In this document: positions 48,131 through 57,844 of the stretch, piece after piece | Numbering within the stretch: the stretch's first letter is position 1 | How the letters are laid out: each line of letters begins with the position of its first letter | Source: Agarivorans sp. Alg241-V36 | GTDB lineage: Bacteria > Pseudomonadota > Gammaproteobacteria > Enterobacterales > Celerinatantimonadaceae | Assembly (NCBI RefSeq): GCF_900537085.1 | Contig: NZ_UNRE01000005.1 | Coordinates: 354,542 to 418,541, forward strand | Length of the DNA stretch: 64,000 bases | Direction: 5' to 3' | The notes under the pieces: model-generated | Databases searched by the model: none | What the model was told of the DNA's origin: nothing | Seen by the model: only the letters and a program-made list of their open reading frames with translations | Made by a program: the position numbers and the translations under genes

Positions 48131-50533
48131 TTATTCATTGTAAGCAAGGTATTCACGATTGAAGCTAAAGCTTAAAATATCCTGTGCGGAATATACTTCA
48201 TCAGCAATCCCAATACGTTGAGCGGATGTTGTCGGTATATCATCAATGCGCTTATTTTTTAGAGACTTTTCATTAGTACGACAAAAGTTATTGTATACAC
48301 GCATAATCTCAATTAGCTTGCACATCCAAGTAGGATTATAACCAGCATATGCGTTCCATCGCTTTGAGTTTGTAGCACTGGTTACAGGTCTTTCAAGCAT
48401 ATTCACCAATCGACGTAGCACTTGAAACCAGTTATCCACGCCATTAAGTGATGTAGACTGTAAGATCATTGATGCCTGCTCTATTGAGTCTGCATCAATA
48501 CCAGTTAATGGCTGAACGGCCACAAATCGAGAATTAGGGTTAGGGTTAACTAGCCACTCAGAGCGTTTACCCGGCTGTGTTACTGGTCGTTCAAACTGTG
48601 TTTTCCACATACGCTGCCATAGCTGTTTTTCAGACTCTTCTGGATATTGCTCTTTCAATGCTAAGGCTCTGGTTTTTAGTTCTTCAGCCATCCCCGCATC
48701 TAGTAAGTTTGCACCGCCATTTTTGGCGGTAGTAACGACGTAAGCATAAAGCCTATCCTGTGAAATCAGGTCGTGAAAAACTGATGGAAAACCTAGCCTG
48801 AACCCACTATCGTTATCTAAGAAGAAGACAAAACTGGGGCAGTCAGCTAACAAGCTTTTAACTTTTTCAAAGTGAGCCAACGAGCTATAGGTTTGATGAA
48901 CCAGCAGCCCACGGCGAGGTATCTGCAATGGGACGTTGATAAAGTTATTATCTGTTGGGGCCTCAATGTCGTCATCTGAAAGTACGTACTGTCCAAATCG
49001 TCTGTAATATCTCGGCTTTTCACCTTCTCGTTTACGATCAAATTCAGCTTTTATATAATTTGAATCGGATGTTGAGTCAAAATTCAGCGTTGCCTCTAAA
49101 ATGTATCCTGACAGGTTATCTACTGTTGAGGTGTTAACAATCCTAGAAGGCATTGGAGTGTGAGTGTCATTCCAATTTGACAGGTAATACTGTCGGTCAC
49201 AACTTAACACCGGAGTGTAGTCAGCAAAACGGCGCTTTAATGACACTTCGTGAAATCGACTGAATAGCAAAGATTGTTGATAAAAGAAATCAATTTTATC
49301 GTAAACCGTTTGAGGGTTTAAATCGAGTAAATCTACTTGCCGATTGATGATGCCTTTATTAACGAAAGCTAGATACAGTGGCTCATTGACATCTCTACGA
49401 TAGTGTTTTTGCTGAGGGTCTAATGCTACAGAAAAGTTTTTGCCACATGATTTGCACTGGTAGCGCTGCGAACCGTACATAGGTTGCATATCTATAGTGA
49501 TTTTAGGCTTTTGATTGTTACTGCCTTTTTTCACCGCTGGGATTGCCCAGTTTCTGGTTTTACGTGTGAAACCGTTTTTCTTATAGGCATTAGGGTGGCT
49601 GTATATTCCCAACCCAGCATTACTGCAATTTTCAAGACTATTTGTACATGTTGGTTCAACAGGGATACCAATTGATGCCAAACGCATGCTTTCCTGAACA
49701 TGCGCACGGTTGTTTATAAGCATAGAGCTTTCATTACATAGCTTGCATGTTAGTAAGTGCCCCTTGATATGGCTACTGTACGTTAGCTTATATTCATTTC
49801 CTAAACCACGTTTAGGAGTTTTATCTGGGTTTAGCGCTGGGTTTCTAGCGGGTACTCCAAAATTGGCGCAATCTGCATTCTTACAAAAATTCAGCTGTAC
49901 CATTATGCCAGTTTTAGGATGCCTAAAGGCACGGGGGATAGATATAGCTTTAGGTGCTCGATGTTTTGCTTGCTGCGGGGTTCGAGCTAGTGGTTTAATT
50001 GAACTGTCGGTCAGCTTAAAATATAAAGCAGCAGTCAAGCTTGCATCAATATACGCACCGTGGTTCTGTCTAGAAGATAGGTCAATTGAATAACGGAGAC
50101 AGGCATTATCTAAAGAAATTTTGTTCACGCCAAGCACCTGCTTAGCTAATTCCATTGCGCAAGTGATCTTCTTGCAATGATTAACTAAAGAAACGTTCTC
50201 ACCCATGTGGCGAAATTCTGATTCAATAAAGCCAATATCAAATGATTTATTGTAGATAACTAAATGTGCACCTTTTAAAAAGGTCAGTAGGTTATCCGAA
50301 ATATCTTTAAATTTAGGCTTGCCGATACGACTTATATCTGTAATACCATGAACTTTCAGAGCGCCTTTGGTCGAAGGCTTACCATCGCCGTTAAGGATTG
50401 TTTGAAGAACTGAGCCAGTTGGGGAGCCTGAAGCATATTCAATGCAAGCAATATCAATTATTCTATGATTGCCTTTTTGCGGGTCTACGCCAGTAGTCTC
50501 GGTGTCTAGAAAGACGATACGCTCATTATTCAT
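48131..50533 (-). CDS. DnaQ-type exonuclease / zinc-ribbon / transposase-like fusion
   Basis: 800 residues. Residues 5-180 are a DEDDh 3'-5' exonuclease with all five positions visible: Asp10 and Glu12 (FLDTETTG), Asp99 (NKSFDIGF), His158 and Asp163 (NHGAYIDAS). Then two Cys4-like zinc modules: 217/222 with 263/266, and 296/303 with 360/363 (YQCKSCGKNFS). An HTH-like segment follows (about 385-420). Last comes an RNase H-like part with VLSCDRQYY (Asp446), SGYILEATLNFD, FFLDNDSG (Asp573/575) and the tail TSAQRIGIADEVYSAQDIL, which recalls IS-type DDE transposases. The third acidic residue is not certain. Start ATG 50533 faces the island interior from its right end. Confidence 0.7.
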   Translation of the reverse strand: MNNERIVFLDTETTGVDPQKGNHRIIDIACIEYASGSPTGSVLQTILNGDGKPSTKGALKVHGITDISRIGKPKFKDISDNLLTFLKGAHLVIYNKSFDIGFIESEFRHMGENVSLVNHCKKITCAMELAKQVLGVNKISLDNACLRYSIDLSSRQNHGAYIDASLTAALYFKLTDSSIKPLARTPQQAKHRAPKAISIPRAFRHPKTGIMVQLNFCKNADCANFGVPARNPALNPDKTPKRGLGNEYKLTYSSHIKGHLLTCKLCNESSMLINNRAHVQESMRLASIGIPVEPTCTNSLENCSNAGLGIYSHPNAYKKNGFTRKTRNWAIPAVKKGSNNQKPKITIDMQPMYGSQRYQCKSCGKNFSVALDPQQKHYRRDVNEPLYLAFVNKGIINRQVDLLDLNPQTVYDKIDFFYQQSLLFSRFHEVSLKRRFADYTPVLSCDRQYYLSNWNDTHTPMPSRIVNTSTVDNLSGYILEATLNFDSTSDSNYIKAEFDRKREGEKPRYYRRFGQYVLSDDDIEAPTDNNFINVPLQIPRRGLLVHQTYSSLAHFEKVKSLLADCPSFVFFLDNDSGFRLGFPSVFHDLISQDRLYAYVVTTAKNGGANLLDAGMAEELKTRALALKEQYPEESEKQLWQRMWKTQFERPVTQPGKRSEWLVNPNPNSRFVAVQPLTGIDADSIEQASMILQSTSLNGVDNWFQVLRRLVNMLERPVTSATNSKRWNAYAGYNPTWMCKLIEIMRVYNNFCRTNEKSLKNKRIDDIPTTSAQRIGIADEVYSAQDILSFSFNREYLAYNE

Positions 50534-50693
50534 CTATACCTCTCTTATTCTGAGTATAGCGAATAGCAGCAAAAAACACACTTAACCTACTGTTTTATTT
50601 ATATTCCTCGTATGATTTATTGAAATCACATTCGGCTACAGCCCTTTGTTTTTATATAGAAATAATAAAAAAAGGCTGTTCAATGTCTTGAAC

Positions 50694-50737
50694 AGCCACA
50701 GTTTGACTTAATAGCCCGCGCTTAGCGTGGTTTTTTA
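50694..50737 (-). repeat. Right outer inverted repeat of the putative island
   Basis: 44 bases, reverse complement of 40099-40142 with one mismatch in the hairpin loop. It holds a plus-strand terminator (CCGCGC-TTA-GCGTGG, TTTTTT) facing out of the island. Just inside is another strong hairpin, GGCTGTTCAA with TTGAACAGCC (50674-50697), that has its T-run on the minus strand. Weak similarity between the two ends continues about 80 bases further inward (TACGAGGAA boxes). Confidence 0.8.
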
Positions 50738-50740
50738 ATG

Positions 50741-51973
50741 TTACTTACAGTTGCTGTTTAAGCTTTCGCCGTCAATGGGTTCGGCGTATCGGTCAAAACA
50801 GCGAGGCAGAGGCCAGGTTGGTTTGCTCACTACTAAACCTTGCTGTGGATCGCAGCTTTCACCTTCCTCGGCTAAGCACCAAGAGCTAGGCTCTGGAGTG
50901 GCAGCTTTGTTTTGCTGGTGGCGGTATTTAGAAACCGCTTGATAGACCACTCGTCGGGCTTTGTTTAAGCTGCTTAGCGGCTCCCAGCCTTCCACTGCTC
51001 GCCAAGGGTTCATAGAGATGTTTTCACAAAACTGTTGCTGTTGCTCGCTATACAAATGCTGTGGAGGAATGTTAATGGTGGCAATGGTGATAAACGGTGA
51101 GGCCTTTTCTGACCAAATCGCGGTTGCGTCATCTACTGGCATGTAATAGCCGGGAAGCTTTTCTTGCACCATAAATTCAAAACAAGCACCGCCATTTGCC
51201 AACTGAGTCTCTAATTGTCTACTTAAGTAATCAGGATTTGATTTATCCACCTTGTTGGCAAAAGTCATTCCTGCGCATGGCTTAGTGGAAAACTTAATGG
51301 TGTTATGACCTAAGCGGTAAGGCAGCATTGAAAAGTATTGCGCTTCTAGAGGCGTATCAATAACTGACGAGACCGTTTGAATCGCTCGGTAGAACTGTTT
51401 CGGGTGCAACCTTGGCGGGAACAAACTAATGAACCATTTGGTACGCTGAAACTTAGCCAGATAGGTCATGTCGTCGGCATAATCGAATATATTGCGGTTA
51501 AAGAAGGCGGGGGTATTGGTCATAATAAAATCTTGGTTATGACTTTCGCCTAACTCTGGGGCTATGGGTTTACCAGGCACATTCATCACTTTTACTGCCA
51601 TACCTCGAGCATCGCCTTTGCTATCAGCTTGTACCAACATGTCTCCGTTTGAGAAACGGATCCACGCTTGGTACTGGTGATTATCTTGAGCAAACAGACC
51701 GGCTTTAAAACGTTCTGGTATATCCGGGTTTACCGAAAAAGTAGCGCGAGCACAGCCGGTTGCTTTGGCGTGTGCATCACGGCGATAGGGTAAACCATTA
51801 TATTGTTCAGCACGCTTGGAAATTTCACGCGCTGAGTTTATCGCCGACATGATGGCTTCTTGCTCGGGCTTTGTGATGCCCATTTCCTTATACAAGTCGT
51901 TGGCATTGGCGGTGTTTATGCTTAAACCAAACAAGCAAGCGACTAAAGGTGATTTAGTAAGTACGTTTTTCAT
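50741..51973 (-). CDS. Catalase-family haem protein, exported
   Basis: 410 residues with a signal peptide (MKNVLTKSPLVACLFGLSINTANA). The catalase-like core lacks most textbook catalase motifs but has the distal region RDAHAKATGCARATFSV, then WIRFSNGD, GDARGMAVKVMNV and DFIMTNTPAFFNRN, as in the small SrpA/allene-oxide-synthase-like group. Five or six Cys at the C-terminus could form disulfides. Probably periplasmic and acting on organic hydroperoxides (inference). ATG 51973 follows the stop of the di-haem cytochrome gene by one base with AAGGTG upstream, so the pair is translationally coupled. Confidence 0.8.
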   Translation of the reverse strand: MKNVLTKSPLVACLFGLSINTANANDLYKEMGITKPEQEAIMSAINSAREISKRAEQYNGLPYRRDAHAKATGCARATFSVNPDIPERFKAGLFAQDNHQYQAWIRFSNGDMLVQADSKGDARGMAVKVMNVPGKPIAPELGESHNQDFIMTNTPAFFNRNIFDYADDMTYLAKFQRTKWFISLFPPRLHPKQFYRAIQTVSSVIDTPLEAQYFSMLPYRLGHNTIKFSTKPCAGMTFANKVDKSNPDYLSRQLETQLANGGACFEFMVQEKLPGYYMPVDDATAIWSEKASPFITIATINIPPQHLYSEQQQQFCENISMNPWRAVEGWEPLSSLNKARRVVYQAVSKYRHQQNKAATPEPSSWCLAEEGESCDPQQGLVVSKPTWPLPRCFDRYAEPIDGESLNSNCK

Positions 51974-51974
51974 C

Positions 51975-54086
51975 TTAGTGCACCTTTGCTGGATTACGTT
52001 TAGCGGTATCAAAGCTGTCTAAACAAGCTTGCTGTTCAGAACCAAATAGTGGCGCTTGAGTATATTGAGACCAATCAAGCGGGTCGCCGCCAAGTTTTTC
52101 GGTGAACTCTGGGTTACCCATTACTTTTAAGTATTCAAGCAGGGCTGCACGTTCTTCTGCACTGAGCAAACGGCCAATTCGACCTGGCATATCTACATCG
52201 GTAAATAGGTGACCTTGGTTACCATTGCCCTTAATGCTGGTGTCGTGTTTGAAGCTACCCGGGCGCTGCTCGGTAATAAAACCTAAACGCTCTGGGTTGT
52301 ACTCACGGTTGCCAACATAAAACTGTTTTGGACGTTCGCGTAGCGGTGAAAGCAGGGCATACAAACTTGGTACAGAACCATTGTGTAAAAATGGTGGCGT
52401 TGCCCAAACGCCATGCAGTGGACGGGGTTTATAAGCGCGCATGTTGGCGATTCTAAAAGGCACATTTAAGCCATCGTAATCAGCAATTAGGGCTTTATCG
52501 ATGCCGTTATCTTGATAAAGCTTAGGCACCAATCGGTTTAGCAATATTTGCAAACCATCTCCTGCGTTTACTGGGTCAGAGCCCGGGATAATTTTGCTAC
52601 CGTCGTAACGGTGATCCATGTAGTTATCTGCAGCAGTAGGGTCGGTGCCAATTACCGAAGTTTTAACCCACGGCATTGCCCAAATCACCTCGCGCCAATC
52701 TTCGCGTACCGCTTGTTGCCCCACAAAGCTGATGTCTCCATCCATGTCCCATTGCCAATTAACATCAATTTGATTGTCGGGGTTTTCACCGGCTTTGCTG
52801 GCTACTTTCCATTGATAAGGTTTAACTTGATGCGGGCCATGACAGGCTTGGCATTGGTCTAAGAACAAATCTTTACCGTGGGTGGCAAGTGGCAGGTTTA
52901 TCTCACCTAAAATAGCTTCTGGCCAACGAGGAGGCTCAAGCGAGCGAAGGGTGCCTTCAACACAATGCATGCCAGCTAGGTCGATAACTGATTCACCAAA
53001 CTCTTCAGAAGTTAATAGCTCGCCATCATCGTTAACTAGTTTAATTGGCGATAGAACACCCAAGCTCTCGCCTACATTTCGAGCCATTGCTTGGTTAGTA
53101 AACCCGGTGTATTGCACCCAGTCAAAGCGCCAAATATCCCACAAGAAAGGATAACTTACTGGTGCATCGGCAACGCGATAGTTAGCTGGCTCGTCCAAGT
53201 CGTATCCAAATACTACATTGGCAATGCGACCTACTGCATCGGTGCGGCCTCGGCCTTCTTCAACAGGGTAGTATTTTGGTGCGCCTGCGCCAGAAACAAA
53301 CTGTTTAATATTGCCTAAGAAGCCCCAAATTTGCTTGCGCAGCGCTTTACGTTTAGCAGGATCTTGTCCTGCTACGCGGTCAGCAAATCGGCTCCACTTA
53401 CTTGGGTTAACTAGGGTTGCTACCACTGATGCTGCCAAGGTAGTAATAAACTCGCCACGTTTTGCGTTAGATATGCTTTGTACCGCTTGGCCGCCATCAA
53501 TGCGCAGTGCATTACCTTGATAGTGAAGCTCGCCGGTGTGACACATTGCACAGGTTAAATCTAAGCGTTCCTTGCCAGACTTAGGATCAATGTGTCGGCC
53601 CAAACCAACCGGCAGGTTGCCTGGGTTTAAAGTGCTAGGCTGTTGGCCTGGGGTTACGATGAAGCCCCAGCCGCGCATATTGTCTGGGCTAGTTAATAGG
53701 TCTTTCGATAGTGGTAACTCGAGGTTAATAAACCAGTCGTACTCTAAGCCAAGTAACTCGGTACCTTGGGGCGTGTAATAAAAACGCTCGCGCTGCTCGT
53801 CTGTCCAGCCTTTATTGAGGTAGTGAACTTGATTGACGGTTTCGATGGTTAAGTTTGGTTTGAGGAAGGCTTTTAAGCCCAAATATCCTGCAGTAAGCAA
53901 GGCTATTCCAAGAAAAGAATAACGTAACCAGCGAGGACCGAGTGCTAGCCAAACGTGCCAAATTGCTTTGAGTAAACCCCATATCCAATTAAGCAAATGG
54001 GTAGTGGCTTTAATCAGTAGTTTAAAGGGCAGCAAGACAATTTTTAAGATGAGCAAAAGTAGCCCGAAGAGGAGCTGTTTTAGCAT
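51975..54086 (-). CDS. Di-haem cytochrome c, RoxA/CCP-like
   Basis: 703 residues: N-terminal hydrophobic region with a membrane anchor (about 55-73), periplasmic body with two haem c sites, CAMCH (179-183) and CQACH (412-416). Two widely spaced haems in a ~700-residue chain fit the rubber oxygenase RoxA and di-haem peroxidase superfamily better than the ~330-residue CcpA peroxidases. The substrate is unknown; coupling to a catalase-like partner suggests oxidised lipid or peroxide chemistry. No strong ribosome site before the ATG. Confidence 0.8.
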   Translation of the reverse strand: MLKQLLFGLLLLILKIVLLPFKLLIKATTHLLNWIWGLLKAIWHVWLALGPRWLRYSFLGIALLTAGYLGLKAFLKPNLTIETVNQVHYLNKGWTDEQRERFYYTPQGTELLGLEYDWFINLELPLSKDLLTSPDNMRGWGFIVTPGQQPSTLNPGNLPVGLGRHIDPKSGKERLDLTCAMCHTGELHYQGNALRIDGGQAVQSISNAKRGEFITTLAASVVATLVNPSKWSRFADRVAGQDPAKRKALRKQIWGFLGNIKQFVSGAGAPKYYPVEEGRGRTDAVGRIANVVFGYDLDEPANYRVADAPVSYPFLWDIWRFDWVQYTGFTNQAMARNVGESLGVLSPIKLVNDDGELLTSEEFGESVIDLAGMHCVEGTLRSLEPPRWPEAILGEINLPLATHGKDLFLDQCQACHGPHQVKPYQWKVASKAGENPDNQIDVNWQWDMDGDISFVGQQAVREDWREVIWAMPWVKTSVIGTDPTAADNYMDHRYDGSKIIPGSDPVNAGDGLQILLNRLVPKLYQDNGIDKALIADYDGLNVPFRIANMRAYKPRPLHGVWATPPFLHNGSVPSLYALLSPLRERPKQFYVGNREYNPERLGFITEQRPGSFKHDTSIKGNGNQGHLFTDVDMPGRIGRLLSAEERAALLEYLKVMGNPEFTEKLGGDPLDWSQYTQAPLFGSEQQACLDSFDTAKRNPAKVH

Positions 54087-54240
54087 AGTTTCAAATCCAT
54101 TTGTAAGAATGCAATCGGCCTGCGTGTTGCAGGCCGTTAATGTTGTTTAAATGTTATAGGTATTTAAAGTGAATTGCACTTAACTATTACTAAAACAAAG
54201 AGATAGCTCTAGTAACAGACTATTTACACTTAGCAATCAC

Positions 54241-55599
54241 TTAACATTCGATAATGTTTACTGCTAAGCCACCGCGAGCAGTTTCCTTATACTTGCTCTT
54301 CATATCGCAACCGGTTTCCCACATGGTTTTGATTGCCTTGTCTAAGGATACCTTATGCTCACCACTGCCTCTTAGCGCTAGTCGTGCAGCGTTAATCGCC
54401 TTGAGTGCACCCATGGCGTTACGCTCAATGCAGGGTACTTGAACTAAGCCACCGATAGGATCGCAAGTTAAGCCAAGGTTGTGTTCAATGCCAATTTCAG
54501 CGGCGTTCTCGATTTGTTCTGGATTACCACCAAATACTGCTACTAAACCTGCTGCAGCCATAGAACAGGCTACGCCCACTTCGCCTTGGCAGCCTACTTC
54601 GGCGCCAGAAATAGACGCATTGGTTTTGTATAAAGAGCCAATTGCTGTAGCGGTGAGAAAGAATTGATTAATGGAATCTTGGTCAAGCGCCTGCACGTGG
54701 TGATGATAGTAGTGCAATACTGCTGGAATGATCCCCGCTGCGCCGTTGGTTGGTGCGGTAACCACACGACCACCGCCGGCATTTTCTTCGCTCACGGCAA
54801 GGGCATACAGGTTAACCCAATCCATAACATTAAGTGGATCAGAGCTGAGGTTACTTTGGGAGGATAACTGGCGCTTTAAAGTAGGTGCGCGTCGCGCCAG
54901 TTTTAAGCCGCCGGGCAAGATACCTTCTTCACTAATACCACGGTTTACACAGGCTTGCATCGTCTGCCAAATTTGTTGGGTGTACTGGCTAATAGTGCGG
55001 GTAGAGCAATGTACTTGTTCGTTGGCCGACACCACTGCAGCAATGCTTTTTCCACTTTCTTTACAGCGTTGCAATAAGCTTTCGGCATTTTCAAAGGGGT
55101 AGGGGTAGTTGTGGCTTACTGTGTCGTTGGTTTGGCCGTCTTCTATAATGTAACCGCCACCAATTGAGTAATAAGTTGCAGAGATGCACTTGCCATTATC
55201 TAGATGTGCATGAAAGCTTAAAGCGTTGCTATGCGTTGGCAGTTGTTTACGACGATGAAATACAATAGCACCGGTTTTTGGGAAGTTAACCGTTTTTTTT
55301 GCCAGCAAAGCCAACTCTTGAGTTTGCTCTACTGTTAGCAGCATTTGATCAACGGTATCAACGTCTACCGACTCAGGCGATTCGCCCAGCAAACCAAGTA
55401 TTACTGCCTTGCCGGTGCCATGGCCTTTACCCGTAGCGCCTAGAGAGCCGAACAATTCCACTTTAATATGATCAACCCGATTGAGCTCGGCATTGTTGTC
55501 TAAACGCTCGGCAAAAAGCTTAGCTGCTTTCATCGGGCCTACGGTGTGAGAGCTTGAAGGGCCGATACCTATTGAGAATAGGTCAAATATACTTACCAT
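54241..55599 (-). CDS. sdaA: L-serine ammonia-lyase (dehydratase), fused-chain type
   Basis: 452-residue [4Fe-4S] enzyme converting L-serine to pyruvate and ammonia. The beta domain starts SIFDLFSIGIGPSSSHTVGP; the alpha domain has GAEVGCQGEVGVACSMAAA and LTCDPIGGLVQVPCIERNA with the cluster cysteines. Length equals E. coli SdaA/SdaB; they cannot be told apart here. Single gene, 154-base gap to the cytochrome gene. Confidence 0.93.
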   Translation of the reverse strand: MVSIFDLFSIGIGPSSSHTVGPMKAAKLFAERLDNNAELNRVDHIKVELFGSLGATGKGHGTGKAVILGLLGESPESVDVDTVDQMLLTVEQTQELALLAKKTVNFPKTGAIVFHRRKQLPTHSNALSFHAHLDNGKCISATYYSIGGGYIIEDGQTNDTVSHNYPYPFENAESLLQRCKESGKSIAAVVSANEQVHCSTRTISQYTQQIWQTMQACVNRGISEEGILPGGLKLARRAPTLKRQLSSQSNLSSDPLNVMDWVNLYALAVSEENAGGGRVVTAPTNGAAGIIPAVLHYYHHHVQALDQDSINQFFLTATAIGSLYKTNASISGAEVGCQGEVGVACSMAAAGLVAVFGGNPEQIENAAEIGIEHNLGLTCDPIGGLVQVPCIERNAMGALKAINAARLALRGSGEHKVSLDKAIKTMWETGCDMKSKYKETARGGLAVNIIEC

Positions 55600-55674
55600 T
55601 TTTATTCCTAGCTAAAGCTACTAAAGTTTCTTGAGCTATTAAGTTGTTAATTCTGAGGTTATAAGTATATTTAG

Positions 55675-56247
55675 TTATCTGCAACAATGAGAAGCGAAAT
55701 CACGCAATATTTTAGCGGTAGCTCCCCATATCACATGTTTTTCTACTTCTATGAAGTAGACTTCCTCGAGTTTTCCTCTGCGTTTGAATTGATAAGCATG
55801 GTAATTATCTAGCTGTAAAAAAGGCAGCAATGGCAATACCATCACTTGGGCCACTTCATCATAGTTGAGTTTAAAAGACAGTGAATCGCTGGTGGTAGCG
55901 ATAAATGGCCGCACTGAAAAGTTACTGACCGTGGTTTGTTTAGGTAACTGACCGTGTATGGTGAAAGCGTTGGGGTGGATGCCTATTTCTTCGTAGGTTT
56001 CTCTAAGCGCTGTGTGGCTCAGGTTAATATCTTCTGGGTCATGTTTGCCACCCGGTAAGCTAATTTGTGAAGGGTGATGACGGAGATGAGCGCTGCGTTG
56101 GGTGAGTACAATTTGTTCTGGTTCACCGGGCTTTGCGATAATTGGTAGTAACACCGCAGCAGCATGTTTAGCGGTGCGAGGTGAATCTTGTTTAGCAAGT
56201 TGCAGGAGAAAGCGCTGTAAATAATGCGTGGTTTCTTGGTGGGGCAA
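55675..56247 (-). CDS. nudL: Nudix hydrolase, CoA pyrophosphatase type
   Basis: 190 residues. The Nudix box reads GGKHDPEDINLSHTALRE followed by TYEEIGI, with the small insert usual in NudL, and upstream VLTQRSAHLRHHPSQISLPGG is the CoA-family signature. Predicted to cleave CoA and derivatives to 4'-phosphopantetheine and 3',5'-ADP. It follows pabB by 20 bases on the same strand, the E. coli pabB-nudL order. Confidence 0.88.
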   Translation of the reverse strand: MPHQETTHYLQRFLLQLAKQDSPRTAKHAAAVLLPIIAKPGEPEQIVLTQRSAHLRHHPSQISLPGGKHDPEDINLSHTALRETYEEIGIHPNAFTIHGQLPKQTTVSNFSVRPFIATTSDSLSFKLNYDEVAQVMVLPLLPFLQLDNYHAYQFKRRGKLEEVYFIEVEKHVIWGATAKILRDFASHCCR

Positions 56248-56267
56248 ACCTTTCCTCCTACTAACTA

Positions 56268-57638
56268 TTATTCAAGAACAGGTAAAATGCGGCTTAGCTT
56301 GTCGAATGTTTCTTGGTATTCGGCTTCTACTTTGGAATCCGTGACGACTCCGCCACCTGCCCAGCTGTAAATTTTTTGGTCTTCACATACCAAGGTGCGA
56401 ATGGTGATGTTGGTATCCATATCGCCGTTACTCGATATATAGCCAATTGCTCCACAATAAGCGCTGCGGCGGCTCTCTTCAAGCTCTTCTATAATCTGCA
56501 TGGCTCTTATTTTTGGGGCACCGGTGATTGACCCTCCAGGGAAACACGCTGCCAACAGTTGCTCGGCAGAATATTGCGGAGCTAAGTTTGCTCGAATCGT
56601 ACTCACTAGGTGATGCACTGCCGGGAAAGATTCGATGGCAAATAATTTAGGTACCTCAACCGTGCCTGGGCTGGCTACTCTGCCAATATCATTACGCAGC
56701 AAGTCTACAATCATCAAGTTTTCGGCTTGGTCTTTTTCAGCCTTAAGTAGCTCGTTAGCTAATTGCTGATCTATGTGTTTATCGCTGCTTCTTGGGCGAG
56801 TGCCTTTAATCGGCTTAGTTTCAATCTCACCTTGCTTAAGGCTAATGAAACGCTCTGGTGATACGCTAAGAATACAACTAGTTGGTAAGCGCATAAAAGC
56901 TGAAAAGGGAGCTTGATTAGCTGATAGCAAACGCTGATAAGCTTCAGCTTCGTTTCCTTGATAGCTTGCCTCAAAGCGCTGAGCGAGATTGATTTGATAG
57001 CAATCGCCACTGAGTAAGTATTCTTGAACTTGCTTAAACTTCTCAGTGTAGCTAGCTTGGCTCATGTTACTTTGCCATTCACTAGTAAGTTTAAACGCTT
57101 CGACTTCTTGAGTGCTTTGTATATTTAGCCAAAGCGCTCGTTGTTCTAAGCGCTCTAGCGCTAGAGCTTCTTCGCCTACCTGATGCCATTGAATAAGCGT
57201 TGTCTGCTTGCTGTGGTGATCATAAATTAGCGCCCAGTCGTAAAAGCCTACAGCCATATCTGGGGTGTTTAAATCTTGGCTTAATTGTTCAGGTAATACT
57301 TCCAGGCTTCTGCCCAAGTCATAAGACCATAGGCCCAGCGCACCTCCTTCAAAAGGAAAATGAGAAGTACCTGTTTGAGAGTCTGGGAACAGTTGTTTAC
57401 GCAGTGATTCGAGTAACTCAAAAGGTGGCTGTTGGCTGTGGTAATGGTCCACTCCCACGGTTACATCAGCGGTTTGCTCACTGTAACTAATAGTGGCAAT
57501 GGGATCGGCAACCAAAATATCAAAATGATTATTTTCGTGAGAGTCGGCGGCCGATTGCAAAAAGCTGCACCAGTTTTGTTGAGCTAATTGCTCAAATAGT
57601 TGAGCGGGAGAAGTAGAAAAAGTTTTACTAACAATCAT
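56268..57638 (-). CDS. pabB: Aminodeoxychorismate synthase component I
   Basis: 456 residues from ATG 57638. Chorismate-utilising fold making 4-amino-4-deoxychorismate for folate, with PabA glutaminase. The PIKGT motif with catalytic Lys (ETKPIKGTRPR) separates PabB from TrpE (PIAGT); GGSITGAPKIRAM and SWAGGGVV are also present. The frame continues upstream to 57743 but homologues start near MIVSKTF; the ribosome site is weak either way. nudL follows. Confidence 0.93.
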   Translation of the reverse strand: MIVSKTFSTSPAQLFEQLAQQNWCSFLQSAADSHENNHFDILVADPIATISYSEQTADVTVGVDHYHSQQPPFELLESLRKQLFPDSQTGTSHFPFEGGALGLWSYDLGRSLEVLPEQLSQDLNTPDMAVGFYDWALIYDHHSKQTTLIQWHQVGEEALALERLEQRALWLNIQSTQEVEAFKLTSEWQSNMSQASYTEKFKQVQEYLLSGDCYQINLAQRFEASYQGNEAEAYQRLLSANQAPFSAFMRLPTSCILSVSPERFISLKQGEIETKPIKGTRPRSSDKHIDQQLANELLKAEKDQAENLMIVDLLRNDIGRVASPGTVEVPKLFAIESFPAVHHLVSTIRANLAPQYSAEQLLAACFPGGSITGAPKIRAMQIIEELEESRRSAYCGAIGYISSNGDMDTNITIRTLVCEDQKIYSWAGGGVVTDSKVEAEYQETFDKLSRILPVLE

Positions 57639-57844
57639 ATAGGCAGTTTTGGATGACCATTCACTAAACAGAATTGAAGATGTAGATAAATTGTAAAAAC
57701 TTAGCTTTAGGTTATAGCAGGCTTTGAGGCGCAAGGGTATCATAGGCGCTGAAGGATAACGACAACAACCCTAACAGCCAATTAAACAGCAACTATAAAA
57801 GCTGTTGATAATTAAAGGCAATAATAAGGAAACGTGGAGACTTT

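Noticed and set aside
40094-50744. Target-site duplication beside the outer repeats
   Set aside because: Flanks are GAATAA on the left and ATGTTA on the right; only a trivial AAT match is possible, so insertion by a known transposase is not shown this way.
56268-57743. Long pabB starting at 57743
   Set aside because: The added 35 residues are unlike PabB and run through promoter-like AT-rich bases.
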